Shown here: positions 34,435 through 47,038 of the stretch, piece after piece
How the letters are laid out: every line of letters starts with the position of its first letter
Position numbering within the stretch: position 1 is the stretch's first letter
Assembly: GCA_037179335.1 (NCBI GenBank)
Contig: JAKZHN010000039.1
Span: 62,001-126,000, forward strand
DNA: 64,000 nucleotides
Direction of reading: 5' to 3'
From: Cyclaneusma minus
Lineage: Eukaryota > Ascomycota > Leotiomycetes > Marthamycetales > Marthamycetaceae
Program-made: the position numbers and the translations under genes
Notes under the pieces: generated by a model
Databases searched by the model: none
What the model was told of the DNA's origin: nothing
The model's input: the letters and a program-made list of their open reading frames with translations, nothing else

Positions 34435-37400
34435 AGTATTTGAGCTGCGCAAGGCTCGCCGGCTCCCTTGTATGGCTCGGCTTGGATCGAGCACTCGCTT
34501 TTGTGCTGGGGGCCGAGTTGCAATCGGTCGCTAGGTATGTAGATGGCCTTCTTTTGTACTGCTTGATACAAACATTAGCCTCTTGTCACCTTGAGAAGAG
34601 AGTGGAGGAGTCGGCAGCACTTGACAGGACCGTCTGATGGCACCGATATGGAAACATATCCGCTTGGCTGACAGTTTGTACAACAGCAGCTGGCATGGAT
34701 CAATCCATGATCGCCATGCGCACCAACCTCGCGGGAGACTTCTTCCACGAGATGACGAGCGTAAGGTTCAGTCAAGTGGTGGCGCTTTCTGATGACCATC
34801 CCGAGAGTTCCGGAAGAGCGCGAATGGACTTGGAAGCAGAAAGCTTACATGAGTATTCAGCCGCAGGCAGGAGGCAGGTACGAAGCTGTAGAGGCGAATG
34901 GAAGGCGACGGATGAGTTGCTGCAGCAAGATTCGAGAAGAGTCGCAAACAGTCGATATGCAGACGATCAATCGCGCTCGCAGAACAAGAGGGCGGGAGGG
35001 TCTGTAGGCATGGAGTATTAATATAGACTCACTCAGCTATTTTCGGGAATGGCTTGCGATTGAGTGAAGGCCGCAGGGCCGAGAGGGTGAATGGTGGGGA
35101 GAGACCTACCTAATCGGGCACGACGGTCTTTCGCTAGGCAAAGAAGGCGGCGAATAAAGGCGATACTAGCAGCGTCTAGGCAGGTCGAGGCGACAATCGA
35201 TAGGGAGTTGTGAAAGGTTCCCCGCGAACGTCCGCTTTGAGACTTCTGTTCGGTTCGGTCGGGGACTGCTCACGATCGAGGCGGCAGAGGGAAGTTGGGG
35301 CGCTTTCACTCGGCTACGGTCAAGGATTCTGTCGCTGAGTCGTACACAACGCTTGCCAGCGACTTGTTGGTGAGACTGTGTAACTTAAGGGGGTGCACTG
35401 GCGACAAGGCAGAGGTGCAAAAGGTGTAGGGTGCGTTGCCGAGTGCAGGTCTCGACAGCGACTCGATCAACCAAGGTTGCGGACTTCGGGGTTGAGAGGG
35501 GCGGCGCTGCGGAGGGGACTGGGAGCCGTGCGGGTAGACACCGAATAAAGGCGGGCGGGCCAGAGGACAAAGTATGAGATGGACGTCGGCCGAGTACGGA
35601 GCGAGATTGATTGGAGCAGGGACGGCTGTCTGAATAATATGCTTGGATGTGACTGGGTATGTAGTCGTGGTCGATCTGTATGTATGGGTGCAATAATATG
35701 TGTGTGAAAGTACTTGGCTTGGTCGGCCGTGCTGGCTTGGGATGCGGATGCGGTGAGCGAAAGTTGGGGATTGGTGGCTGAGAAGGCCCCGGCTGGTGAA
35801 AGAAGGGGGAACAAGACGGAGCGAATCAGCGGCCACAGGCGAGCGCACTTAAGGGCCGCTTATCGCGGCTTCGCAGCGAGTCTTGACGTCGAGGATGCCG
35901 TGGATTGACGCGAAACCGACTCCGGCTGCGACGCAGGGTCAAGCCGGCCGCGAACTTGCCAACACGCCTTGGCCGACCGTGTTGCAGCGCTATGTGCACG
36001 TCAAATTGAAGCGATTTACCCTGACGGAGCACAAGGAAACCAAGTTCAGCGACACGAATAGCCTTCGCGGAGCCACGCAGGTCGCGTAGGCCGGATCGGA
36101 GGCCGAGGTGCAGCAGGAATGCTACAGCCTAAACACGAAAGAGAATCGACCGTTCCAAGAGAGCGGCGCCCGAGGATGCGAGGTGTCTTTGACAGCGGCG
36201 GAGCGCGGGATGGCTGCGAAGACGGCGGCCAGGCAAGCATCGATGGCTTGGGGAGCGGCTAGAGAGAGCGGCGAGTCTGCGCGACTGAGACTGGCTTGCT
36301 GCGGGCACCAAGACTGAAGACTTGAGGCTCGAGATCCGATCGGCCGGTCGTGCGTGAAAGACACAGCGGGGTGAGACGATGTAAGTGCTCGACGACAGTT
36401 TGCTTGCTTGCTGGAGGCGGTATGTAGGTCGGAAGGACGAGTTTGTGGGAAGACGAAGCTCTCCTTTTCTACCTTGCTTCGACGATGGGTGTTTGTTTGC
36501 GCGCTTGCTTTGCCTTCTTTTTCTTCTCTTTCTCAATTACAAATCAGACTGCCTGCCCTCCGGTTCCTCCTGCTTTTCTCCTGTTTGCCTCGCAAGGTCT
36601 ATTGCTGCCTGTTCGTCGAGCTGCCTCGTGGGGCTTTGAAACACAAATCTGTTGACTCAACGGGGTCTACTTCGACTTGACTTGGTCTTGGGATGACTCG
36701 ATGTCTGTTCTAGGAAGGAAGCGGGGAGGCTTGGACTCTATCGGCTTGGACTGGATCCGAGGTTCTATCCGAGGTGCTGGGCGGGGACGGTCTGTCCTGT
36801 GGCCCGAGGGCAAAGTTGCAAAGCAGTATCGGGTCTGGCAGAAGACGAACGAACGAATGTTGAATCAGAAGGGGAGCAAGAGGAGCAGCAAGAAGCCGGA
36901 AACGGAGGGAAGTGAGGGCTAGATATCTGTCACGCACGCCTTTTCGCTATTTGTGTTTCTGAAGCACACATTTCTGGCTGCTCCACCTCTACTACATGGA
37001 ATCTACATAACATGACCCTCTTGACTCGCACCTAGTCCTGGCATCCACGACATGTTCGAGCATCTGGGTGTCGCGTTGAATCATCCGGACCGCGTCTTTC
37101 GCAGACAAGGTCTGATGTCTCTCCCAGGTCTCACAACGCCACCCCACCCTTTTGAAAGCCATGGATTAAAGATAGTAGACAGAAGCCGGATTTAGCGCGT
37201 CCAGATGTGACAGAATGTGGCGGGACAGAAGTCTTGGTGCAGACGGTGCGGGACGATGCGCCCTTAGATCGTCCATGCACTCGCCATCTGCTTCCCTGAC
37301 ACTACGCTCCGAGCCTACTGTGGGACGGAAAGGTTATGTTGTACAGCTTGTAGATTTCAGGTTGTCAAGGACGAACCAACTTCTGAGGAACGATCCGAGT

Positions 37401-39116
37401 TCTTGGAACCAACGGACTTGCTAGGCACGAAGCTGCCGACCGGGCTATTGGAAACGGAAAGTTGTTACTAGCCTAGCAGGATCATCCCAAGTGGGTAGAA
37501 ACGAGTCAAGTAGTCAAAAAAGCAGTGTCAAGAATCACAGCCGTTCGAATCCATAGGAACCTGACGTCGACGTCTCCAAATCCAGGCGTCCGCCGACTTT
37601 CTTCCCCCCATTCCTGGCTTCAAGCACATCTTGGACCTGCTGGGCTACCTGACTAGGCATGTTGATTGTTGACTATCAGTGGCCATCGTGACTGGCTCTC
37701 GACCTTTGGCACACCCCCATCAGCCTCGCATGTTCACAGCCTGACCTCTGCGTGATTCTTGATTTGACACTAGACGCAGCCCGTGGACACCCTTTGCGGG
37801 CCCCCTGTGTCCCCCCACTGATGGCCTCTTGCCCAGATCCGCCCACAGCTCGTACTACCGGGCCCTCTAGGCTACGTCCCTCGACGCGTCCTGGACGAGT
37901 TATCGAGCTTTGGTCGTCCTTGGGATATCTCGTACAACCAAGACATCGCCTTCGTACAGGATCGAGCGGAGAGTTTTTTGGGGCTGTGGCGCCTTGCTTG
38001 GGCGTGGGATGGCCCTGGTCTTAGTCGGCCGCATTCCTGGATTCTGATGGCTTTCCTGTTCTCTAGCTCTCGAAAGTCTGATAAGCGCCATGCGGGATCA
38101 TGGATGGCCGGATGGGAATTTTATGCAGCATGTTGACGGCTTGCTTGCTGCGAGCTACTAGTCGCGCCGGCCCCCTTTATGGGCCTGACATGGGTGCATC
38201 CTGGGTGCTGCAGCAGCGTTGACGACTTGCGATATTTCGTACAGACGGTACAGCTTGCCGCCAAGCGATAAGTTTCAAAGGGAGGACATGCAAGATGCCA
38301 AGTCGCCCGCTATCATGTATGCGCATGAAGCGCCTAGTCGCAGATATACGAAAAGAAAGGATGCTCTTTTGCGCCCAGCGACGTCATGGAGGACGGAAGA
38401 CAGCCCGGTGGTGTGGGATAACGGCGGGGCTGTGTTTGGGGTGGATAGCATGTACATGTACCGAACTTGGAATCTCTATCATCTTCAAGCAGAATCAAGA
38501 ACCAGCATCCAAATGACTGCGAAAATCCAGGGAGAGTAGTAGCCGGAAGGATTCCAAATAATTCGAGGTCAACCCAGCCCAACTCCAAGTAATCGTCATG
38601 AATCCAAATCATCAGAAAGAACCCCGGTAATAAGGAGTAATAGAATAGGCCCCCAATAAAATAACCAGACAGCATGGAATATCACGAACCTGGTTGGCTG
38701 TCCTCAGCGCCACCTCGACCCAGAGTAGCAGTTGTCTCCCTCTGCCACAAAGGGCCTCCGGCACGACCAGTCAGCCAGCCCTCTCTGGCTATCAGCATCA
38801 TCGTCTGCTCAGATTCCTGGACTTGTGTCGTTCAGCTCAGCCAATCGCAAGCTCTCCTTGGCGCACTCGATAAAACTAAAGTAGTGGGCCCGTCACGAGC
38901 CACAGTCGACTCAGCCTTTCACGCACACCTCCACACCAGACTAGTATCGACCCGCGACCGCGAACCTCGAATCCAACTGCAGACGGCGACTTTCCCATCC
39001 ACCACAAATCGATAATCCACGCACCGTGTTCCTGCTAGCCGCAACTCTCCACCATTGGCCACCCGTTCGCCTCCGCGAAACTTCGGCCGGCCACTCTGCT
39101 TCCCGCCATCGACGTG

Positions 39117-39117
<1 letters not shown>
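34435..39117. other. Long gene-free region upstream of the bHLH gene
   Basis: About 4.7 kb without a supportable gene. Open frames at 35306-35848, 36129-36536 and 38219-38539 have no recognisable motifs and overlap one another on opposite strands. 34435-36700 is GC-balanced with CT/TG-rich runs, compatible with a long leader and promoter of the bHLH gene. A weak inverted copy of the 19-bp family lies at 38545-38640. Confidence 0.45.
38545..38640 (-). repeat. 19-bp family, inverted weak array, locus 6
   Basis: Read on the minus strand, units such as TCATGACGATTACTTGGAG, TCTTTCTGATGATTTGGAT and TACTCCTTATTACCGGGGT follow each other at 19-bp steps (plus-strand CC positions 585, 604, 623). Two more units around 38545-38582 share the 19 step (554, 573) but are offset by 12 bp from the rest. 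Confidence 0.55.
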
Positions 39118-39196
<79 letters not shown>

Positions 39197-39634
39197 NNNN
39201 NNNNNNNNNNNNNNNNNNNNNNNNNNNNNNNNNNNNNNNNNNNNNNNNNNNNNNNNNNNNNNNNNNNNNNNNNNNNNNNNNNNNNNNNNNNNNNNNNNNN
39301 NNNNNNNNNNNNNNNNNNNNNNNNNNNNNNNNNNNNNNNNNNNNNNNNNNNNNNNNNNNNNNNNNNNNNNNNNNNNNNNNNNNNNNNNNNNNNNNNNNNN
39401 NNNNNNNNNNNNNNNNNNNNNNNNNNNNNNNNNNNNNNNNNNNNNNNNNNNNNNNNNNNNNNNNNNNNNNNNNNNNNNNNNNNNNNNNNNNNNNNNNNNN
39501 NNNNNNNNNNNNNNNNNNNNNNNNNNNNNNNNNNNNNNNNNNNNNNNNNNNNNNNNNNNNNNNNNNNNNNNNNNNNNNNNNNNNNNNNNNNNNNNNNNNN
39601 NNNNNNNNNNNNNNNNNNNNNCCCCCCCCCCCCC
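39118..39634. other. Assembly gap flanked by G79 and C13 homopolymers
   Basis: A run of 79 G (39118-39196), then 425 N (39197-39621), then 13 C. Further long C runs follow at 39655-39710, interrupted by short GC words. The apparent proteins of poly-Gly or poly-Pro across the gap are artefacts. The true sequence and length here are unknown. Confidence 0.95.
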
Positions 39635-40172
39635 GCACCTCCGGCGGCGTCGCGCCCCCCCCCCCCCCCCCCCGGCCCCCCCCCCCCCCCCCCCCCCCCC
39701 ACCCCCCCCGCCCCTCTGCCGTCCGTTGAACCTTTGGCCGTCTGCGAGGCCGCCGCACTCGCTGCCCTTCCGTCTCTGCAGCGCGGATCATCTGCACGAC
39801 ATCCCCTGCGAAGTTGCCCGTACCACTTCGGTAGCTGCGAAAGGAGACAGCGGCAGAACGCCCACCTTGGCTCTCGGCCACTACTGCCGACTACCTGTCC
39901 AACGCCCGCGAACGGTACTCGCCTGCCACTTTGCCAAACACCCAGCACCTACAGTATTTGAAACTGGCCACCTTTGCCCTCTCCCCAGCGCCCCTCTAGC
40001 TGCCGTCGATCTTCGTACCGCCGTACCCCACTTTATATTGACGACGCCTCGGTCACGACTTGCCCCGGAAACACATCATTGCTCTATCCAGACATAGCTG
40101 GCAAGAGGGCGCAGATACACGAGCAGACTCCTCGCGCTATACAGACTTCGCCTCCACTTGCACCCGCACAAT
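39635..40172. promoter_or_regulatory. 5' region of SFT2
   Basis: C-rich sequence next to the gap followed by ordinary DNA. It carries the promoter and leader of SFT2, but no specific element could be identified. The first 80 bases may be affected by the assembly problem. Confidence 0.35.
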
Positions 40173-41375
40173 ATGGCTTCAGCATCTTTCCGAGACTCCA
40201 TGAACTCGCTGGGCTGGTCACGGCGCGATCCGGATGTGCCTGTGAATACCTCTCAGCAGACCGGCCTCTGGTCCTCCATCCAATCACTCAACCCCTTTGG
40301 TGATGGATATGTACGTCTCCCCACGACAGAAGGCCCTGGTGCTCCACTGCCGGCGCCGAGCAGGCGAGAGGAGGAGGAGGGCTGGTATACCTGTGAGTCA
40401 ACGTCTACTATAATCCCTCGCCCACAACGTCGTTGGACTACTTTCTGCCCTTCCAAAGCCCTGCAGCGGTAGCTCCCCCAGACCATGTGGGACGTGCAGC
40501 CACACAGGCAGCTCCTAAACCTCTCTAGCCTTGGATCTCTGTGACAGGCCACTGACTGATTTGCCTCTTGTATAGTGAGTAGATGGGACCGGCTGCTTGT
40601 GTTTTCAGGTTGCAACTTAGGCGCCCTCGCCTGCTTCGTAATCTGTTTCGCATTATTTCCTGTTCTTTCACTGCGACCGCGCAAGTTTGCCATACTGTAA
40701 GTGAAAGTGTTTCGTTTCCCCTCACCTCCCGACTTCTCCGCTATCACCTGAGGGCTTGGCTGTCTCCAGACCTGTGCTGCTGCAACTATCCGCATTCAGC
40801 AAAAAAGAATATGCATTTAAAAATCAACGATAAGGATACGGAGCTTCATTCCTATCTTGTTTCAGCATTCGAGAATGTATTTGTATTTCCCTACTATTGC
40901 GTCATGGCTCGTCGCCGGTGGAGAACCTAGCTCCTTCGTTCCAAGTACCAAGGCTGATCAACTTGTCCGCGTGACAAACTAGATGGTCTCTCGGGTCGCT
41001 ATTATTCCTACTATCATGGGCCGCCATGATGGGCCCGTGGACGTACATCCAGCATCTGACTTCCACCCCACGTCTCCCCTTCTCCGCAACATACTTTGGG
41101 TCCATCGCCCTTACGCTCTACTTTGCGCTAGGAGTAAGTACCTTTCAGCTTATCTTGTCGAACTTGCTCTCTCATTCGCTGTTGGCTTGTGTTATCTTTA
41201 CTGACGCTACCGGCACCTCAAGCTTCAAAGCCCCTTTTTGACGCTGATTTCGGCAATCATCCAACTGGCGTGCCTTACATGGTATCTAGTCAGTTACTTT
41301 CCCATGGGCTCCAGTGGCCTCCGTCTCGCTACAACCTTTGGAGCTAGGAGAGCTGCGGCGTGGATGACAGGATGA
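40173..41375 (+). CDS. SFT2: Vesicle transport protein Sft2 (Got1/SFT2 family)
   Basis: Small four-span Golgi membrane protein; in yeast it aids fusion of endosome-derived vesicles with the Golgi, overlapping with Got1. Exons 40173-40392, 40576-40696, 40983-41133 and 41223-41375; introns of 183, 286 and 89 nt; 214 aa, the usual length for the family. The N-terminal 75 residues are cytosolic. Transmembrane segments lie at about 82-107, 111-133, 146-164 and 165-193. Characteristic words are LSRWDRLLVFSGCNLGAL, MMGPWTYIQHL, RLPFSATYFGSIALTLYFA and WYLVSYFPMGSSGLR. All junctions fit GT-AG and restore frame. Intron phases are 1, 2 and 0. Confidence 0.95.
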
Positions 41376-44300
41376 ACGGTTCTACCGTTGTTAGTATGAA
41401 GTTTCCGGATTTCAGCCTATGAAGTCGCTGGATCCCAGCACGTTTTGCACAGTATAAGCCGTACTTGAACAGCGTTGTTAGTTGCTTAGCGTGGTTCCGA
41501 GTACCAGCCTCCAATGTATCATACAATATTCTCATGTACAATCACAGAAAGGAATCTCACGAGATCCCGTATAACCGAGTCCTCGGAATCTTTCACTTCC
41601 TGCATGCAGCCGCGCTTGGTGACCCAGTTCATACCCAAGCTTCCGCTCGAGGTTCAAGAATAGAGCTAAGCTGTCGTAGCAAGGCAGTGCTTCCTCGTAT
41701 GTCTCCGAAGTCTACGAGGTTTCAAACACAGCATGCGCCACACCGTCCACGCAATCGAGCATGCAGTATCAGCGTAGGTCCGAAGATAGGTTCCATTTTC
41801 ACAAGGCCACGAGTTGTCAGTGTTTCCACAAGATTCCTGAAGTTCTTCCGTTCATCGGCCGGCACGACCTGCACTATTTCCCATCTGAAAGCTCAAAGGC
41901 CAAAGCTCGTGTACTGTGTCTGTGTAACTCCCCAACCTGTCGTGCCCCCATTCTTCAACGGCATCAGACCATTTGCACTTTCCAGTTTCCATGCGGCTGC
42001 GCATAAATCCCATATTTCTTAACAGATTTAACGGCTGGTTGGCGGTACGTCGGTTTTGTCAAACGTTCGAAACATCTGAGCTGAGCTTACACCATGCAAG
42101 CCGACCTTGACCTCGAGACGGGCAAAGCCGATGCAGATGCGATGTTGATGCGTATGCTGGAGTAGATGTGGCTGCCGCAGTATGCCTCCCGTCTAGATCT
42201 TGACAGCTATATGCCGAGATCTTAGACAAGTGCGGGAGTGCGGAAACCTGGTTTTGGTTGTTTCGCGCGCAGCATGGCTGGATGTAAGTGGATACTCTTG
42301 AGATTTTTGGGGCGGCACGGCAGTCTGATACTCTCACAGCAGCTAGTCATCTGGCAGCAAGAAGAGGGAGACTGTGTGTCACTGCAGCCTGGAGACGGGT
42401 TGCGAGTTCTGGCCGCCCGGTTGACGGGCTGGTGATGTCAGATGGATCTGCGAATGATTTGAGAAGATGGATCTGAGAAGGGCTTACTGGCGGGGAAGGA
42501 AGAAGCATGTGGCAAGGCGGGTGGGCACAGGGAACGGGTGGGAGGGACGAGTGTAGAGGGGATGCGGGATGCCGGACGGTGTGGGAAGGATGGACAGACG
42601 ACATTGAAGGCGAGGGGAAGTTGTGTGTCTTGTGTGGCGATGAGATATTCGAGTCCATGAGAGATTTTTGGGATCTTTGGGCGGTTAGTGGCGTTTCATG
42701 TTTATGGGTCTGGGCGCGTGGTTTGGTGGGTTTCCTTTGACTCGGGTCGCGAGCGGTGGAGGGTAGATCTGAGATCTTTGGTGTTGATGGGGAGGGGGGG
42801 AGGGAGGTAAGTGGAAAAAAGGCCTAAAAAGTACGCAACAAAGGCAAAAAAAAAAGGTACGTACGCCCCAGCCAGACCCGTCTTAGGAGCTGCGACACTT
42901 TATTTTCTTTTTGCTTTCCCAGTAAAGCGGATCGAACCTGGGCACTTGTATCTTTAGCCATGGAATTAAACATACACCGAAGTGCAGAAACCATTGCGCT
43001 AAAGAGCCCATAACCGCTTATAAAATTACAGATGGATTTTTGGCTCTTGACCCACGGCCCACCCCCTTTTGCAGCTAAGCGAGAACTTGCCTAGACTGAG
43101 GGGAAATTGGGAGGGATGGGGATAATGGTTGTTGGGGGTGATAGGAGATGGGATGAATAAGGCGGGATGAAGAACGTTGTATGTAAGTTCGAGGACACCG
43201 GCAATACTGACTGTTGGTTGGGGGAATCGAGAGCCGCATAGAAGGGTTAAGAGACTCCAAGGGTGGTCTTCAAATTTCAGAAGATGTGGTCAATGACATT
43301 TTAGAAAGCCGGCTGAGAGATGCTGATACCGTGCCTGTAGACTTGGTGAGGACAATCATCTGTGTCTGCTATTTCCAGTTTCGCAACTTCTCTTCGGGAG
43401 TTAACTGGAGAAGAGTTGGTCGGTATTGTTTGAGCTTTCAGTCTTGACACTCGGCGGCCAGGTTCGAAGCCGGGATGAAGGGGATTTCCACGCTATCGTC
43501 AGGAGTTGGTCTGTTGTTCTTGAAGACGGATGTTACCTACAGTAGGGATGAATCATGGCTGCTACCAACATTATGTGCAGGGAGGGAAGTGTCCTTTATT
43601 GGGCGTTGTCAGATCTTGCGGCTGGAAAGTTGGTTGAGAGTGGTACATATGCTAATTTCTGCAACTGACTTTCAATCGAAAGCGTCATGACCTGCCATGA
43701 TTGGAAGAGTCGTTGGATGTATAAGGTAGGGTTCGATTCTCTTTTATTCTTTTTGCTCTTTTAATTTTTTGCCTTTTTTTGACTCGTGAAGGGCTTTGAG
43801 AGAATAAAATTAGCACATATCCTCACATTCAACTGCTCACTACTGACCATTGCGTGATATGGACACCACAGTCTCTGTTCAAAACTTGTTCTCAGGTATA
43901 AGTAACGTCAGATGTATCTTCTTAGATGGCACAGAGCCGAGAACTGTATCTCATGATTCCAAGAGATGGCCGGAGATGAAGAAAAATAAAGCTGCACAGC
44001 TCTCTCCTCACCCAATATTATACGGAGACCACCGCAAGACCTGGACGGAGTTACTGAACTTACCTAGGAATTTAGCGGTAGAAAAGGATGGTACGGTGCA
44101 ACGGTATAGTGCTACCAGCGAGACACAAGCATGGCTCTATGTTCGAAAGTTCTCCATGGATTTCCTCGGGGTGAAGCGGGGCCGAACAGGCCGAAGGAGG
44201 TGAGGGCATTCAGAACCAAGGATCAGAATGGACTGAGGGAGGATAGTAGTCTAGCCACACGCAAATATATCGCCTCTGGACTCGAGAAGCAGTGGACATT

Positions 44301-47038
44301 CTCCTTCTTTCCTCGGTCCTTGACAGTTGACTTCTTGCGGCGAACTAGGAGCGTTGCCCAACTTTCTTTCAAGTTTCAACAACTCTTGTGTGACCAACTT
44401 GACAATTGGCTTTCACTTTCGTGAGTTGGATCAATTTGGTGGATTGTAGCAAATTCCAATTCTAACTAATTATGAGTTGTCTTCATTCTTCCCAGTAAGT
44501 TGCTGTTGGGTTACTTCAAACATTTTGGATCTAGTCGTCTGACCAAGGTTAGTCGGATCCGTCTAAGTACCTAAGGTAGATAAAAGCGACTCCAGAGATT
44601 GAGAGCAGCCGTGTTTCCTTCAATCCCTTGGACCCTTGGTTCTATACGGTCGGTCGGGTTACAGTCTCACTTAGTCGTGGCCACAAGAATATCACCACGA
44701 GCTGTGGAGCCACCTGGTACCACCATTCACGAAAAGGTCTCAACCTGCGTTGAGTCTCAGTGGTGTGGCCTGCTGTAAATAGGAAACTCCTCTCAGCCTG
44801 ATTACCGAACTTGCAATCATGCCTACCATGTCTTACCTCTATCTTGTTCTAGACGATTCTTCATTGTGCATTTTCTGAAGCATCCAGTTTTGTTCATACA
44901 ACTTTTTCATCGGGTCCATGTTTCCGGCCGAAGGCAGCAATGTCTTCATTACGAGCTCTCTCTGTTGTTCAGTAATAGGACTTCCAGGACTTCCTTTTTA
45001 CATAGCGAGTTCCTCCTCGGGTCTCGGTGCTAGCCGGCGTTGAAATGATTCGGAAGGAGATTTTATTCGGGGCGAATAATGATTGAAAGAAACTGAACGT
45101 GACCTCTTTGAGAGCGGGACGTGATTAAACTCAAAGCTTGAGATCTTCTCAATTGATCTTCCGTTCTCGGGAAGGATCTCCCGTTGTATTTAAGCTTTCT
45201 TCAGCCGCTCAGCGAGGATGATTCGACAATGGGCATTGAACCGATATACAAACAGTGGCTGGCGGAAACTTAAACAAACTTGGCTTTCGCAGCCAAAAGC
45301 AAGGCCGAGGGCAGCGGTACGAATGGCACTAAGAGCATCATAAACGTGAGACTTCAGGCTTGTGGCTGTGCTACTGCTCGGAGTCCGGAACATCTTTTTC
45401 TTTTGCTTTTTGCGGACAGTGAACATGTTCTCGAAGACAGGTGTCAGAGCAGCAGACTGGGCTGGCGGACATGATAGCCGGATATATTGGCGATAAGGCT
45501 GTTACTTAAAGCGGAACTGTGGCCGAGGGACTTTCGGCCCAAAGGTACTCGTAGAGCCAAGAGAGTCGAAGCACAGTTGCTGAAGCAATGTTGACTGCTA
45601 GATGTCGAATGTTGACATCCACGGGAGGCTGGACAAAAGGCTCGAGTCGTCCATGGAGGCAGTCGTTGCTGTGGTGTCCAAGCGTGACTGGAACTTGAAG
45701 TTTACGTCACGAACTTCCCCAGCCATAAATCGTATCGTGGGGAGTCCACAGGCAGAGATGAGAGTCGGTAGTAGTCTGTCAGAGCGCCGTCAGCTTTCTG
45801 AGTACGCACATTTCGAGATAGCGATCCGCCGACCGCACCGAAATTGCCATTCATAAGACCTCGGTGGCCAGCCAGAGGGTCGGAGGACGGGGAAATAGGA
45901 GAGTCAGGAGCAAACGGTGGTTGTGGTTCTTGGGTACCTGTAATTTGGCTAAAGGGCGTGTCGATTGACAAAGCATTATTTTCATCTCTTTGCCGCACAA
46001 AAGGCGCCAAAAATAAGGTGAATTGAATTTTGCATAAGGCGCCAGAATCAAGCCAGCCTCGCCAGCCTCCGAGACCGAGCTCAGCCGGGGCAACCGAAAC
46101 AGCACAGCAAAACTTAACGACGAACTAATTTTCGAGCAGTCATCTCTTTTCAGAGCAGACCGAGCCGTTTCCCAGTCTGTCGCCGCTGTGTCTGCCCGCG
46201 AGATCTGCCTGCCTTTTGAGCTCAATTGTCGTCTCCTCGCCCCGCGCTCGCACCATTATTGATCGAGCCTGGAGCCGGGCCGCAGCGTCTCAGCCTGAAT
46301 CTCTCAGCTGCCGCTATTTCCGCCTCCGTTTGTGGCACGAAAGCTCCGCGACTCCATCTGTTCTGTGCCCTGCCCTGCCACTTTGGGAATCGACACGACG
46401 ACCAGCCAACCTTCACTGTGCTGTCGAACTGCCAGCCCACGACCAAACGAGTCCCATTGACAGGCTGCCCGAACGCTTGCCAGCAAAGCCGAGGTGAGTC
46501 GCTTCTTGTTCCGCTGGTCCAGTCTTCGTACCCCCCACACGCAGCCCTGCGCCGGCCGCGCCAACTTTTTTTCTCCAAATTCGCGCATCTCCCACATCGT
46601 CAATTTCGCCCAGGCCTGCGCATCCTCGTGCCCTCGCCTCCAAACCTGCCAGCTCGCGAGACTGACTTGTTCCTGAAATACAGCACTTGCCAGCACCCTG
46701 CGCCACCAGTCAAACCGCATTGGACGTGATACCCTGACCGACGCCTCACAAACCCAACGCCCGCATAAGGCCTGTGGCAGTCGCTCGTCCTGCATTCTGC
46801 AGCTTCACGTGTCAACGGCCTCTCGTTGCGATCAAGCACTTGGTGTTTGCCAGCTCGTCGCACTGCTGACCTCTGGCTGCTTCTTGTGCCTCATTGTGCG
46901 GGGAGGTTTAGCAGCACCTCTCCGGACTGCCTGTGACTAGGAGAGCCTCTCTTTCCTCGGTCACTTTCGTTCGAGCATTCTGATACCCCGCGGCCTCCAG
47001 CCGTTTACGAAGTCTTTTTTTGAAGGAAATAGTTCATC
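41376..47038. other. Long gene-free region between SFT2 and the LARP1-type gene
   Basis: About 5.7 kb with no gene I can support. Open frames at 41465-42022 (185 codons) and 43859-44203 (about 114 codons, ATG start) show no known motif, no introns and no codon pattern like the real neighbours. A tRNA-like sequence lies at 42915-43010. From about 46200 the DNA is C/T- and GC-rich, consistent with a long leader of the following gene. A GTGAGT at 46494 could be a donor of a leader intron. Confidence 0.45.
42915..43010 (-). other. tRNA-like sequence (pseudogene or tRNA-derived repeat)
   Basis: On the minus strand an A-box-like TAGCGCAATGG (43001-42991) is followed 52 bp later by a B-box-like GGTTCGATCC (42938-42929), one base short of the consensus. 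GGGCTCT upstream could start an acceptor stem, but no matching 3' strand is found and the T stem does not pair properly. It is therefore probably a degraded tRNA or tRNA-derived element, not a working tRNA. It lies beside an A-rich stretch (42815-42860). Confidence 0.3.

Noticed and set aside
35306..36536. Several minus-strand Ser/Arg-rich open frames upstream of the bHLH gene
   Set aside because: They overlap each other in different frames and have no motif. Probably leader or promoter DNA with few stop codons.
39026..40097. Long open frames of more than 300 codons across the gap
   Set aside because: They consist of poly-Gly or poly-Pro from homopolymers plus N bases. Artefact of the assembly gap.
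41465..42022. 185-codon plus-strand open frame downstream of SFT2
   Set aside because: No recognisable domain, uneven composition, and overlapping frames of similar quality in other phases.
43455..43480. GGTTCGAAGCC word resembling a tRNA B box
   Set aside because: No A box at proper distance and no foldable tRNA around it.
43859..44203. About 114-codon open frame with ATG start
   Set aside because: No family resemblance or splice structure. Kept only as a possible orphan for transcript checking.
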